A DNA stretch of 42,133 bases from Candidatus Uhrbacteria bacterium (GTDB lineage: Bacteria > Patescibacteriota > Patescibacteriia > UBA9934 > GWF2-40-263): positions 1-42,133 of the forward strand of contig JACRJU010000008.1 in NCBI GenBank assembly GCA_016219925.1, given 5' to 3'. The translations under genes and the position numbers were made by a program. The notes under the pieces are model-generated. The model saw nothing but the letters and a program-made list of their open reading frames with translations. It was not told the DNA's origin and made no database searches. Positions 16,418 through 23,843 of the stretch are shown here, in pieces (positions within the stretch are counted from its first letter, which is position 1; each line of letters opens with the position of its first letter).

Positions 16418-18154
16418 ATGGCAGACGACATTCAAAGCATTGAAGATCTCCTGAATCTGACGGGAGCAAAGTCCGCACAAAAAACCGTAGCTGGCGCGCC
16501 AAGCGTTCAAGAGGTGTTCGCGGAAAAAATGTCCGAGGTACGCCTCAAAGAAAAGGAGGCGCAAGCTGAACACCAAGCCAAAACGCTCAAGGTGCCGTAC
16601 GTCAATTTGAGTGGTTTTCCGATTTCTCCTGAATCGCTCCGTCTGGTTCCAAAAGATCAAGCGATCGCCCTCAGCGCGGTCCCATTTTTGTTTACAGGCC
16701 CCGAAGTTCGTTTGGGTTCCACTCAACCGACCGCTCCTGCCGTTAAAGAACTTCTCTTCCAACTTGAAGAACGCAACAAGGCTCACGGCGGCGTGTATCT
16801 GATTTCTGAAGAGAGTTTGCGTATCGCGATCAAAGCCTATGACTCCCTCCCCCAAATCAAACAAATCGTCAAAGGAGTGAAGGTAACGGACGAAGAGCTA
16901 GAACAATTCCAAAGCCAGCTCAAAAGTTATCAGGACATCCAGAAAGTCATCCAAGCTTCTTCCATTACCGACATCATCACGATCGTGATGGCCGCTGGAC
17001 TGCAATTTGGAACCAGCGACGTGCACATCGAAGCCGAACAAGAAAAAATCGTGATCCGTTTTCGTATTGACGGCATTCTGCAAGAAGTCGCTTCGCTCCC
17101 GCATGAGAATTGGAAAAAAATCATTGCGCGCATCAAGCTCATCAGCGGTCTGAAAATCAATGTCACCGAACGTCCGCAAGATGGCCGATTCACTATTTTT
17201 CTTAAGACCGGTGATACGGATGTTCGTGTTTCAACGATTCCAACCACGTGGGGGGAATCGGTGGTGATGCGTATTTTGAAGCCGAGTGCGATCAATGTGG
17301 AATTCGAACAGCTCGGTTATCGGCCACTGGCCAAAAAAAAACTCCTCAAAGAAATCGAGAAGCCGCACGGCATGGTGATGACCACCGGACCAACGGGATC
17401 AGGAAAAACCACAACCCTTTATGCGATCCTGCGCAAACGCAACACCTCCGACGTCAAGATCGTAACACTAGAAGATCCTATTGAGTACAAACTTGAAGGT
17501 ATCAACCAATCGCAAATCGACCATAGTAAAAATTATACGTTTGCCAACGGTTTGCGTTCCATTCTCCGACAAGACCCGGATATTGTCATGGTTGGGGAAA
17601 TTCGCGACCTCGAGACCGCGGAGGTGGCAATCAACGCCGCACTCACCGGACACTTAATGCTCTCCACTTTGCATACGAACGATGCCGCCGGTGCCATTCC
17701 GCGTTTTATTTCCATGGGCGTCAAACCATTTCTCTTGGCCCCAGCTCTCAATGCGATCATCGGACAGCGTCTCGTCAGAAAAGTCTGCGAGAAATGCAAA
17801 GATGTCGTATCGCCATCGGCCGAGGAGTTGGCGTTTGTGAAAAAAGTGGTCAGTGAAATTCCAGAGACCTCCGGAGAAAAAACGTCGCCCGAAGCGCGGT
17901 GGAAGTTTTATAAAGGCAAAGGGTGTGAGGTATGCAACAACACGGGATACAAGGGCCGTCTTGGCATTTATGAAATTCTGGTGATGAGTGATCAGATCAA
18001 AGCCGCTATGTCGGAATCCATTTCTGAATACCAAGTGCGCGAACTCGCAAAACAACAAGGCATGACGACCATGCAACAAGACGGGGTGCTCAAAATTCTC
18101 GATGGACTTACGACGGTCGAAGAAGTGTTGCGTGTGGCAGGCGAAGGAGCCTAG
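16418..18154 (+). CDS. pilB: Type IV pilus assembly/type II secretion ATPase (PilB/GspE family)
   Basis: This hexameric cytoplasmic ATPase powers pilus extension. From the ATG at 16418 (MADDIQSIEDLLNL) it has 578 residues, normal for PilB. An N-terminal regulatory domain covers roughly residues 1-160. The motor domain follows with Walker A GPTGSGKTTTLYAI near 326, an Asp box with LEDPIEYKLEG, Walker B RQDPDIVMVGEIRD and the His box LMLSTLHTNDAAGAIPR. The zinc tetracysteine motif is present as CEKC and CEVC near 455-510. The longer frame upstream passes through the terminator hairpin and is rejected. No other pilus genes are in the window, so its partners lie elsewhere. Type IV pili are common in CPR bacteria and are used for DNA uptake or attachment. 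Confidence 0.93.
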   Translation: MADDIQSIEDLLNLTGAKSAQKTVAGAPSVQEVFAEKMSEVRLKEKEAQAEHQAKTLKVPYVNLSGFPISPESLRLVPKDQAIALSAVPFLFTGPEVRLGSTQPTAPAVKELLFQLEERNKAHGGVYLISEESLRIAIKAYDSLPQIKQIVKGVKVTDEELEQFQSQLKSYQDIQKVIQASSITDIITIVMAAGLQFGTSDVHIEAEQEKIVIRFRIDGILQEVASLPHENWKKIIARIKLISGLKINVTERPQDGRFTIFLKTGDTDVRVSTIPTTWGESVVMRILKPSAINVEFEQLGYRPLAKKKLLKEIEKPHGMVMTTGPTGSGKTTTLYAILRKRNTSDVKIVTLEDPIEYKLEGINQSQIDHSKNYTFANGLRSILRQDPDIVMVGEIRDLETAEVAINAALTGHLMLSTLHTNDAAGAIPRFISMGVKPFLLAPALNAIIGQRLVRKVCEKCKDVVSPSAEELAFVKKVVSEIPETSGEKTSPEARWKFYKGKGCEVCNNTGYKGRLGIYEILVMSDQIKAAMSESISEYQVRELAKQQGMTTMQQDGVLKILDGLTTVEEVLRVAGEGA

Positions 18155-18159
18155 ACTCA

Positions 18160-18193
18160 CAAATAAAAAACCAGGCGCTTCGCTCAAGCAACC
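18160..18193 (-). terminator. Terminator of the zinc-ribbon cassette
   Basis: On the minus strand CCAGG and GCTT pair with AAGC and CCTGG (plus 18169-18193), followed by TTTTTTATTT. The 5' arm of the stem lies in the last codons of the gene at 18184. Confidence 0.85.
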
Positions 18194-18492
18194 TGGCAAG
18201 CTGGAAATCCATCGTCGTTGTCGATGGTGAATTTCGTCACAGTGACTGGTTCCCCAACGGAAAGACAGCGCGGGCACCCTTCGAACCGGAACACGACACC
18301 GGTTCGGTCGATCTCAATCCCTTGAGCCGCGAAGAGCTCTTGGGCTTGGGCGAGCGTCAGGCGCAGACGCACCTTGCAGTGGGTGCAGTATGTCCGCACC
18401 TCCTGCGGATGAGAACACTGCGTGCACAGCAGAACCCCGACGTGGCCCTGCTGGCACGTGTCCTCGCAGACCGCGCAGAGAACCGTATCCAT
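18184..18492 (-). CDS. Small zinc-ribbon-like protein, accessory cassette
   Basis: This 102-residue protein has four CxxC knuckles at residues 6-9, 23-26, 36-39 and 73-76, enough to bind two zinc ions. The stretch between the third and fourth, LTLAQAQELFAAQGIEIDRT, looks like a helix. I know no exact family; nucleic-acid or protein binding would fit but is not shown. Start and control are unusually clear: the promoter at 18522-18550, a 29-base gap, and AGGAGGCCCC directly before the ATG. Codon use is richer in G+C than in pilB or tsaE nearby, with AAG and CTG preferred. The terminator overlaps the stop codon. It looks like a self-contained gene placed between operons. Confidence 0.75.
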   Translation of the reverse strand: MDTVLCAVCEDTCQQGHVGVLLCTQCSHPQEVRTYCTHCKVRLRLTLAQAQELFAAQGIEIDRTGVVFRFEGCPRCLSVGEPVTVTKFTIDNDDGFPACQVA

Positions 18493-18521
18493 GGGGCCTC
18501 CTATGCAACAATGGACCGATG

Positions 18522-18550
18522 ACTCTATCCTCTTTTGAAAAGTTTGTCAA
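18522..18550 (-). promoter_or_regulatory. Promoter of the zinc-ribbon cassette
   Basis: On the minus strand TTGACA (18545-18550) and TAGAGT (18522-18527) are 17 bases apart. Exactly 29 bases separate the -10 from the ATG at 18492, including AGGAGG. The same spacing is seen at 25671-25699 and 31393-31421. Confidence 0.85.
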
Positions 18551-18554
18551 TCAT

Positions 18555-18590
18555 AAAACCGCCATTCGACAAGCTCAGGGCGGTTTTTGA
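18555..18590. terminator. Hairpin ending the tsaD-tsaE transcript
   Basis: AAAACCGCC (18555-18563) pairs perfectly with GGCGGTTTT (18579-18587). T-runs follow on both strands. It lies 17 bases after the stop of the gene at 18605. The loop contains CGACAAGCTCAGG, a motif I recall as widespread in environmental bacterial genomes. Confidence 0.75.
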
Positions 18591-18604
18591 TTCACAATCA
18601 ATCT

Positions 18605-19150
18605 CTACGCAGCCAACTCTTCCATTTGTTCCTCAAGTTTGCTCGCCACCATTCCGCCAAATTTTTCTACTTGTGCCAAAAACGCATTTTCGTTTTCCGA
18701 TGGGTCTGTCACTTCTGGAATAATCACATCAGCCTTCCACTCATCTTTGTTTGGATTCTTCGTGACATCAAGCGTCACAATGAGGCGTTTGCCATCAGGA
18801 GTCTGGTATTCAATCCAACCATCAACTCCATGGTAAACATCCGCGGGCGTTCCCACCGCGGTATAGAATGTCACCCGTTCCAAATCTTCATCCGTTTCTA
18901 GACCCAACGCGTCCGCAACCGCCAAACGCAGTTCACTCGCAAATGGTTTTGCAGGCTGATGAGGATCCTGATTCGTATAGCGTCGAACCAGATCAAATGA
19001 AGCTCCATACGGAAGGTAACCCCTTTCATTCGCACGCTCCTGATAAGCTCTGCGAAATTCCGGCGTGAGCGGCGCGGCTCCAAGAACGTCGCGTTCGTTC
19101 ATTTTTCCGGTATAAAATTCGCGCGGTCCGCGCGTGTCGCCTCGTGACAT
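18605..19150 (-). CDS. Conserved hypothetical protein downstream of tsaE
   Basis: This is a soluble protein of 181 residues without signal peptide or membrane helix. A central core, VYHGVDGWIEYQTPDGKRLI followed by VTLDVTKNPNKDEWKADVII, reads as beta strands and resembles a core I associate with CPR-specific hypothetical proteins, although I cannot name a family. The C-terminus is a charged helix ending KLEEQMEELAA. It starts five bases after tsaE ends, so it belongs to the tsaD-tsaE operon, which is its only functional hint. The start MSRGDTRG has no clear ribosome binding site, and the ATG at the internal MNERDVLG is an alternative. Confidence 0.7.
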   Translation of the reverse strand: MSRGDTRGPREFYTGKMNERDVLGAAPLTPEFRRAYQERANERGYLPYGASFDLVRRYTNQDPHQPAKPFASELRLAVADALGLETDEDLERVTFYTAVGTPADVYHGVDGWIEYQTPDGKRLIVTLDVTKNPNKDEWKADVIIPEVTDPSENENAFLAQVEKFGGMVASKLEEQMEELAA

Positions 19151-19155
19151 AGCTC

Positions 19156-19572
19156 TTAGAATGTTATGGCTCTCCCCTCTGGAATCACCTTAAAACTGAC
19201 TTTACGATACCCCACCTCCAAAAATGGTTCAAGAAGTTTTGACCACTCGACCAATAGAATGGACCCTGCATCAAGTTGTTCCTCTAAAGAGAGTGGTGTG
19301 AGTTCAGAAGCGTTTTTGAGGCGATAGAGGTCCATGTGAATAAGACGCTTGATCGTTGGATGTGAGGTCGGATAGATATTCATGATGGAGAACGTCGGAG
19401 AGCGAATGGCTCCTTCACAGCCCAAAGCTTCCGCCACGCCTTGCACAAAAGTCGTCTTGCCAGATCCCAAATCCCCTTCAAGCAAAATCACTTCACCGCC
19501 CGTGAGAGTTTTTGTAAATGCGGCGGCGATTTGTTTAGTCTGTTCGGGAGAGGAAGATATGGAGAGAGACAT
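19156..19572 (-). CDS. tsaE: tRNA threonylcarbamoyladenosine biosynthesis protein TsaE
   Basis: TsaE is the small ATPase that works with TsaD and TsaB to make the t6A37 modification of ANN-decoding tRNAs. The Walker A motif is GDLGSGKTTFVQGVAEALG, followed by the family signature SPTFSIMNIYP and HMDLYRL, and the acidic LLVEWSKLLEPFL near the C-terminus. From the ATG at 19572 the protein is 138 residues, normal for TsaE. The frame is open for 11 codons more, but that would overlap tsaD, whose stop lies immediately upstream. It is translated directly after tsaD. TsaB and TsaC are not in the window. Confidence 0.93.
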   Translation of the reverse strand: MSLSISSSPEQTKQIAAAFTKTLTGGEVILLEGDLGSGKTTFVQGVAEALGCEGAIRSPTFSIMNIYPTSHPTIKRLIHMDLYRLKNASELTPLSLEEQLDAGSILLVEWSKLLEPFLEVGYRKVSFKVIPEGRAITF

Positions 19573-19573
19573 A

Positions 19574-20572
19574 CTAAGTGAGGCGCAGGTTAGCATCGGC
19601 AACAAGCGTGAGGGGATCCGTCATGTGTCCAGCTTCAAAACGAAAGGCGCCGGCAAGGGCGATCATGACCGCATTGTCACCAGTAAGAGACAGCTCTGGA
19701 GCAAAAAAAGAAATTTTCATATCGGCCTGCTGGAGCGCTCTTTCAAGAGTGGTTCGGAGAAGACGATTGGCCGATACACCGCCGGTTAAAATCAAACATT
19801 TTGGATGAGTCATCCCAACCGCACGCAACGTTTTTCCAACGAGCGTATCAACGACGGCTTGTTGGAACGACGCGGCGATCTCTGCCCTCTCTGCCCTCCC
19901 TTCCCATGCGACCTTCACGGCCGTTTTGAGTCCAGAAAAACTAAAATCAAGATTAGGACTATCCATCATGGGTCGAGGAAAATGAATGGCTGTCGGGTCA
20001 CCCTCAAGGGCGAGCCGTGCGATTTCCGGTCCGCCTGGATACGGTAAGCCAAGCAACTTGGCGACTTTATCAAAGGCTTCACCCGCGGCATCATCGCGCG
20101 TCATTCCCAACAGTTCATACACGCCATGATTACGCATCAAAACCAATTCTGTGTGCCCGCCTGAAACCAACAAACACAGCGCGGGAAACACCGGCGTTTT
20201 CTCTGCAAGCCACACACTATAAATATGCCCTTCTAAATGATTAACCGGCACAAGCGGTTTGCCCCAAGTCCACGAAAGACTTTTCCCAAGCTCAACTCCT
20301 ACTCGTAAAGCGGGAACAAGACCCGGCCCGCAGGTGACGGCGACCGCATCAATCCCTGCTCCAGAACGCTCGACCCCTATCTGCTCAAGTAAAGGAAAGA
20401 TGTGGGCGATATGCTCGCGCGCCGCGACTTCCGGAACCACTCCACCGGTACGCGCATGAACAGCTACCTGTGAAGCCAAGACGTTTTGTTCAACCATAAG
20501 ACGTCCGTCTCGTTTGGTCACGACGGCGAGAGCGGTTTCATCGCAAGAAGATTCGATTCCTAAAATGCGCAT
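19574..20572 (-). CDS. tsaD: tRNA N6-adenosine threonylcarbamoyltransferase TsaD
   Basis: TsaD transfers the threonylcarbamoyl group to A37 of tRNA. The protein is 332 residues, normal for the family, and starts MRILGIESSCDETALAVV. The metal site is HLEGHIYSVW near residue 108, with the third ligand in a later GDNAVMIA. The glycine-rich ATP-grasp parts VSGGHTELVLM and LTGGVSANRLL are also visible. It is the first gene of the operon with tsaE and the hypothetical at 18605, and is divergent from the phosphotransferase at 20631. No clear promoter could be assigned on the minus strand. Confidence 0.95.
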   Translation of the reverse strand: MRILGIESSCDETALAVVTKRDGRLMVEQNVLASQVAVHARTGGVVPEVAAREHIAHIFPLLEQIGVERSGAGIDAVAVTCGPGLVPALRVGVELGKSLSWTWGKPLVPVNHLEGHIYSVWLAEKTPVFPALCLLVSGGHTELVLMRNHGVYELLGMTRDDAAGEAFDKVAKLLGLPYPGGPEIARLALEGDPTAIHFPRPMMDSPNLDFSFSGLKTAVKVAWEGRAERAEIAASFQQAVVDTLVGKTLRAVGMTHPKCLILTGGVSANRLLRTTLERALQQADMKISFFAPELSLTGDNAVMIALAGAFRFEAGHMTDPLTLVADANLRLT

Positions 20573-20587
20573 AAGCGATAAGAACGC

Positions 20588-20618
20588 TTCACATCCTAAG
20601 ATGGACCTGCTATATAAT
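20588..20618 (+). promoter_or_regulatory. Candidate promoter of the phosphotransferase gene
   Basis: A perfect TATAAT at 20613-20618 lies 12 bases before the ATG at 20631. The best -35 is TTCACA at 20588-20593 with a long 19-base spacer, so the -35 is uncertain. Confidence 0.5.
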
Positions 20619-20630
20619 GCAAGAAGAGCT

Positions 20631-21665
20631 ATGAGTTACCCTCGACACCGGACACCGATAGATTTCGATCAAATGAGTGAAACACTGGTTGATTTATTCG
20701 GTTGTGACCGTGTCGAAGAATACGTTTCCGTCCGTAAAGGTATGCTTGGAGAAAACCATAGGGTCAACACAGCGGTTGGCCCGTTTTTTTTAAAACGCTA
20801 CCGCGAACGAATTAGTACAGTCGTTCATGAAATAAAAATGGCAGAAACGTACTTCTTCGAAAACGGTCTCCCGGTCATTATCCCGATACGGGATCGATTT
20901 GGGCGTGAAGCTTTTTGGCTGGATGAATGCTGGTATTCACTCTACCCATTCATCGACGGCGAAAGCCCGAGCCGTGCGCAGATGACCCCCGATCTGTTGC
21001 GTTCCATGGGCGCGCAGCTCGCAATGTTACATGTCGCCGGTGACCGATTTTTTCATCGCCCTTTTCAGATGATTCGAATCGGTAATGCGCTCAAACTCCA
21101 CATGGAACTCACGGAACTCCGCTATCACATCTTAAAAAAATCCTCCCCAACTCCACAGGAACAAGAAATCATCGAGACGCTCAACTTAAAAGAGCAGACG
21201 TCTCAAACCCTCCAGACTATCCCTTCTTCTGTTCATCTAACCTATGACACGCTTCTGCATGGAGATTACCAACACTTCAATCTCTTCGCGAACATCAATC
21301 GGGTCACACATCTTTTCGATTTGGAACGAACGGCTCTGGGACCTTCTGCATATGAACTTGTGCGCGCGATCTTTCTGGATTGTTTCGAGGATTGTTGGGA
21401 AGAAAAAAATTTCCAAGATGCGCGCTTGTATCTGGAAGCCTACCGAGAAATTCATCCGATCACGTTTGAACCCTTCCTTGCCGCTACCCATCTGTATTTA
21501 TTTAACATGGTTCACAACACTTGGCTCGAGGCTTCACTTGTCATTTATGATTCGGATACTCTCATCGGAGCTCTTCAAAACCAAGTTAAACGCATTCAAT
21601 ATCTTCTTCAGAGTGGGCCGGAAGAATTTGCGAGACGTGTTTGGAATAAAAAAATCGGGTGGTGA
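20631..21665 (+). CDS. Aminoglycoside phosphotransferase/homoserine kinase-like protein
   Basis: This 344-residue protein has the APH-type kinase fold. The catalytic loop is LHGDYQHFNLFANINRV near residue 208, with the catalytic Asp and the Asn for metal, followed by the second metal site in THLFDLERTALGPSAYELVR. The N-lobe has FFLKRYRERIS with the likely ATP Lys. Members phosphorylate small molecules such as homoserine, choline, sugars or aminoglycosides; the lack of a close match here prevents a choice, and drug resistance should not be assumed. I chose the ATG at 20631 (MSYPRHRTPIDFDQ) because the -10 at 20613 excludes the earlier part of the frame. The end of the gene overlaps the terminator of the accessory gene on the other strand. 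Confidence 0.85.
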   Translation: MSYPRHRTPIDFDQMSETLVDLFGCDRVEEYVSVRKGMLGENHRVNTAVGPFFLKRYRERISTVVHEIKMAETYFFENGLPVIIPIRDRFGREAFWLDECWYSLYPFIDGESPSRAQMTPDLLRSMGAQLAMLHVAGDRFFHRPFQMIRIGNALKLHMELTELRYHILKKSSPTPQEQEIIETLNLKEQTSQTLQTIPSSVHLTYDTLLHGDYQHFNLFANINRVTHLFDLERTALGPSAYELVRAIFLDCFEDCWEEKNFQDARLYLEAYREIHPITFEPFLAATHLYLFNMVHNTWLEASLVIYDSDTLIGALQNQVKRIQYLLQSGPEEFARRVWNKKIGW

Positions 21666-21670
21666 ACCCG
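21645..21670 (-). terminator. Terminator of the accessory orphan gene
   Basis: On the minus strand CGGGT pairs with ACCCG (plus 21656-21670) and is followed by ATTTTTTTATT. It lies inside the last codons of the convergent phosphotransferase gene. Confidence 0.7.
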
Positions 21671-21683
21671 AGGGTGAAGGAGG

Positions 21684-22478
21684 TCAATAGACCGTCGTCT
21701 GATTGTGCAAAACGACAGCGTTGACTGAAGCGTACCAGCGCAAGCTGGTCGTCGTATGGTTGCAGATGACCGCGCCGCGTTGGACCATCAGCTCCCCAAA
21801 GCATTGGTACTGCGCGGCGACGTGGGCCGTGCACCACTTGCGGATACTTGAGGGGTGATCGGGGTAGCCGATCTTGTTGTACAGAGGGGCGCGACTCCCG
21901 GTATCCAGGACGAGTTGCATGTGCGTCCCGTGGTCATCGAGCAAGGTCTGCGCTCGCGCGCTGATCATCTCTTCGAATCCGGGAAAAATCTCCGTGAACG
22001 CTCGGACATCCCACCCGTGTGGCACAGCCGCTCGCAAGGCCGCCAGCGAACCGGTGATATTGCGTTCGAACTCGTCGTCCGGCACCTTCAGGACGCCGCG
22101 CAGATTTTGCAAGGCGCGTTCGTGATCAGCGAGCAAAATCGTGATCTGCGCGTCTGGAAGCACTTTGAGCACGCGCTCCAGAAAATCACAATGCTTCATG
22201 AACAGGAGAGGCACGCCATCGCTCATCCCGCGAAACGTGTACTTCCCGTCTGCATGCGAGTAGGCTGGGCACACTGGCGTGAACACGCGCAATGGGCCTT
22301 CCAGCATCGTGCACCCGAGGCGGTAGATGGCTTTACGCGATTGCGTCGCGTATCCGCACAGAGGGAGAAGCCTGTAAAGCTGTGTGAGCACACGCCCCAC
22401 CAGCACGGGATCGATGCCGCGCTGACGCGCGTACTGGGCGAGTCCTCGGCGGACTCGCCGCCAAGGATGCTTGCCCAT
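21684..22478 (-). CDS. Hypothetical protein of 264 residues, accessory gene
   Basis: I do not recognise this protein. It has no membrane helix or signal peptide. The middle, LPDAQITILLADHERALQNL, looks like a Rossmann-type strand and helix, and the C-terminal third (AAQYQCFGELMVQRGAVICN and YASVNAVVLHNQTTVY) looks like closing strands. Cyclodipeptide synthase was considered because of the general layout but the active-site Ser and Tyr pattern is not evident. The N-terminus is basic. A GAGGGTCC sequence precedes the ATG. A TTGACA lies upstream at 22573-22578 but no good -10 follows at 17 bases. Codon use is G+C rich, unlike the phosphotransferase gene it faces. Confidence 0.65.
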   Translation of the reverse strand: MGKHPWRRVRRGLAQYARQRGIDPVLVGRVLTQLYRLLPLCGYATQSRKAIYRLGCTMLEGPLRVFTPVCPAYSHADGKYTFRGMSDGVPLLFMKHCDFLERVLKVLPDAQITILLADHERALQNLRGVLKVPDDEFERNITGSLAALRAAVPHGWDVRAFTEIFPGFEEMISARAQTLLDDHGTHMQLVLDTGSRAPLYNKIGYPDHPSSIRKWCTAHVAAQYQCFGELMVQRGAVICNHTTTSLRWYASVNAVVLHNQTTVY

Positions 22479-22628
22479 GATGGACCCTCATGTGTAAGTG
22501 GAAAAGTGAATGTGTAGTCACGCAGACCTCCGACTGAATGCGCATTCATACCGAACCACGAGTAGACGATCATGTCAAGCAAAACACCTTGACTCCTGCT
22601 CGTTTTAGCCATACCATATCGCCCTGAA

Positions 22629-22703
22629 GGCCCCATCGTCTATCGGTTAGGACATCAGGTTTTCATCCTGGTAAGGGGGGTTCGACTCCCCCTGGGGTCA
22701 CCA
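22629..22703 (+). tRNA. tRNA-Glu (anticodon TTC)
   Basis: The sequence folds as a cloverleaf with acceptor GGCCCCA/TGGGGTC (one G-U pair), anticodon stem TCAGG/CCTGG around TTTTCAT, giving anticodon TTC, and T-stem GGGGG/CCCCC around TTCGACT. CCA is encoded at 22701-22703. Confidence 0.96.
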
Positions 22704-22738
22704 ACTAAAACACTCAGCATTCGCTGGGCGTTTTAGTT
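22704..22738. terminator. Long bidirectional hairpin after tRNA-Glu
   Basis: AACTAAAAC and CTCAGC pair with GCTGGG and GTTTTAGTT across 22704-22738 around the loop ATTC, with one mismatch. It can terminate tRNA-Glu on the plus strand, and possibly the regulator at 22759 on the minus strand. Confidence 0.75.
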
Positions 22739-22758
22739 TACCTAAACAACAGGGTTTT

Positions 22759-23745
22759 TTATTTTGCCTCTTCTGTTGTAAACACAAACGGACGGAAGAA
22801 AATATATTTCCGATTCGCGAAAATCGGGACCATCTCTATCTGAACCAAATCTCCGCCAAACTGTTCATACAGCTCCCCAACAATTTGTGTGATCTGCTGA
22901 GGTTGTTCCACTTCAACACCAATTTCAAAATCCCACGAAGCAATACATTCAATAAGATGAACGACATGAGGATGACGGTTCGCCCATGCGCGAATCTTTT
23001 TTTCCAAATCGCCATAGAGGCCGTTCGTGTAAACGTGCAAATTATAAAACGTATACCCAAGGGCTCCGGTATCCAGAGAAAAAAGTTCCCCCAAATAGAT
23101 CCCGTCGGCTTTCAATCTGCGCAACCGGTGATGCCAGGTTGAATCAGGGAGTCTGATCCGCTTTGCTTGTTGGCGTGAAGTCAGGGCGGGATGGTTCGTC
23201 ATGGTCAACAAAATGGTTTCATCAAGCGCATCACATTTCATCTGGCGGTCCATTACCCCAAAATCCAAATGTTCTTTCGTGACGCCGCGCCCCAAGTACG
23301 CCCGATTGTATCGGGTGAACCGTTTGGTAATACGAACGATTTTTTTAATCGTTGCTCCTTCAAACAAGGCACGTAAGAACTCCAAAAAAACGACGAACTC
23401 TGAAACGCTCTGGGAAAATATGGCGACGCCATACTGATACGGTCCCCCAAGCTCACCGACCCAGGTGACGCACGGATGCGCCATCAGTTTGCGAAAGGCT
23501 TGCGAGATATCGCGAGCAGGACCTGGAGAGGTCAGAGAAAAAAAGACGACGAAATCGGTAAAACCTAGCGGATACATATTTACAAACGGAACCCGTTGGA
23601 TGATTCCACGAAATTGCAACTTTTGTAGGGCATAACGAATGCTGTTTTTGCCAACCCCAGAACGCTCCTGAAGCTCATCTAAACTGGCATCCGCGTGAAG
23701 CTCGCATGCGGCTAAAATCTGTTTCTCTTGATCGCTAAGTTTCAT
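22759..23745 (-). CDS. Lrp/AsnC-like transcriptional regulator with two winged-helix domains
   Basis: The first domain starts MKLSDQEKQILAACELHADA and reads as an Lrp/MarR-type winged helix (residues 1-55, recognition part GKNSIRYALQKLQFRG). A second copy lies near residues 170-225 (LDETILLTMTNHPALTSRQQ then WHHRLRRLKADGIY). Between and after them are strand-rich segments like the ligand-sensing RAM domain of Lrp proteins. At 328 residues it is about twice the size of an ordinary Lrp, as if two were fused. It is divergent from the VUT transporter at 23844, and the AT-rich gap holds repeats of TTGTAAA that overlap its own promoter, so autoregulation and control of the transporter are likely. 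The ligand is unknown. Confidence 0.8.
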   Translation of the reverse strand: MKLSDQEKQILAACELHADASLDELQERSGVGKNSIRYALQKLQFRGIIQRVPFVNMYPLGFTDFVVFFSLTSPGPARDISQAFRKLMAHPCVTWVGELGGPYQYGVAIFSQSVSEFVVFLEFLRALFEGATIKKIVRITKRFTRYNRAYLGRGVTKEHLDFGVMDRQMKCDALDETILLTMTNHPALTSRQQAKRIRLPDSTWHHRLRRLKADGIYLGELFSLDTGALGYTFYNLHVYTNGLYGDLEKKIRAWANRHPHVVHLIECIASWDFEIGVEVEQPQQITQIVGELYEQFGGDLVQIEMVPIFANRKYIFFRPFVFTTEEAK

Positions 23746-23756
23746 ATTGCGTAATT

Positions 23757-23785
23757 AATTTATCAAAAATTGTAAAAAATGTAAA
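23757..23785 (-). promoter_or_regulatory. Promoter of the Lrp-like regulator gene
   Basis: On the minus strand TTTACA (23780-23785) and TAAATT (23757-23762) are 17 bases apart, and the -10 is 11 bases before the ATG at 23745. The -35 is part of one of the TTGTAAA-like repeats. Confidence 0.65.
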
Positions 23786-23815
23786 AGAATTGTAAAGACT
23801 TAACGAATTGTACAA
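23770..23815. promoter_or_regulatory. Putative operator with TTGTAAA-like repeats
   Basis: The gap between the regulator and the transporter has TTGTAAAA at 23770, ATGTAAAA at 23779, TTGTAAA at 23790 and the palindrome TTGTACAA at 23808-23815. The first three are 9-11 bases apart, about one helical turn, so a protein could bind them on one face of the DNA. The regulator encoded next door is the obvious candidate. Confidence 0.55.
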
Positions 23816-23843
23816 AAATGAGGCATAAATCTAAAAAAACTCT

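Noticed and set aside
20631-21665. Aminoglycoside resistance gene
   Set aside because: The kinase fold is shared by many small-molecule kinases, and there is no specific match or mobile context.
21684-22478. Cyclodipeptide synthase
   Set aside because: The general Rossmann-like layout recalled this family, but the catalytic Ser and Tyr motifs are not evident.
22223-22636. Minus-strand frame starting MIVYSWFGMNAHSV
   Set aside because: It overlaps the 264-residue gene in another frame and lacks a ribosome binding site. The frame at 21684-22478 has the better start and length.
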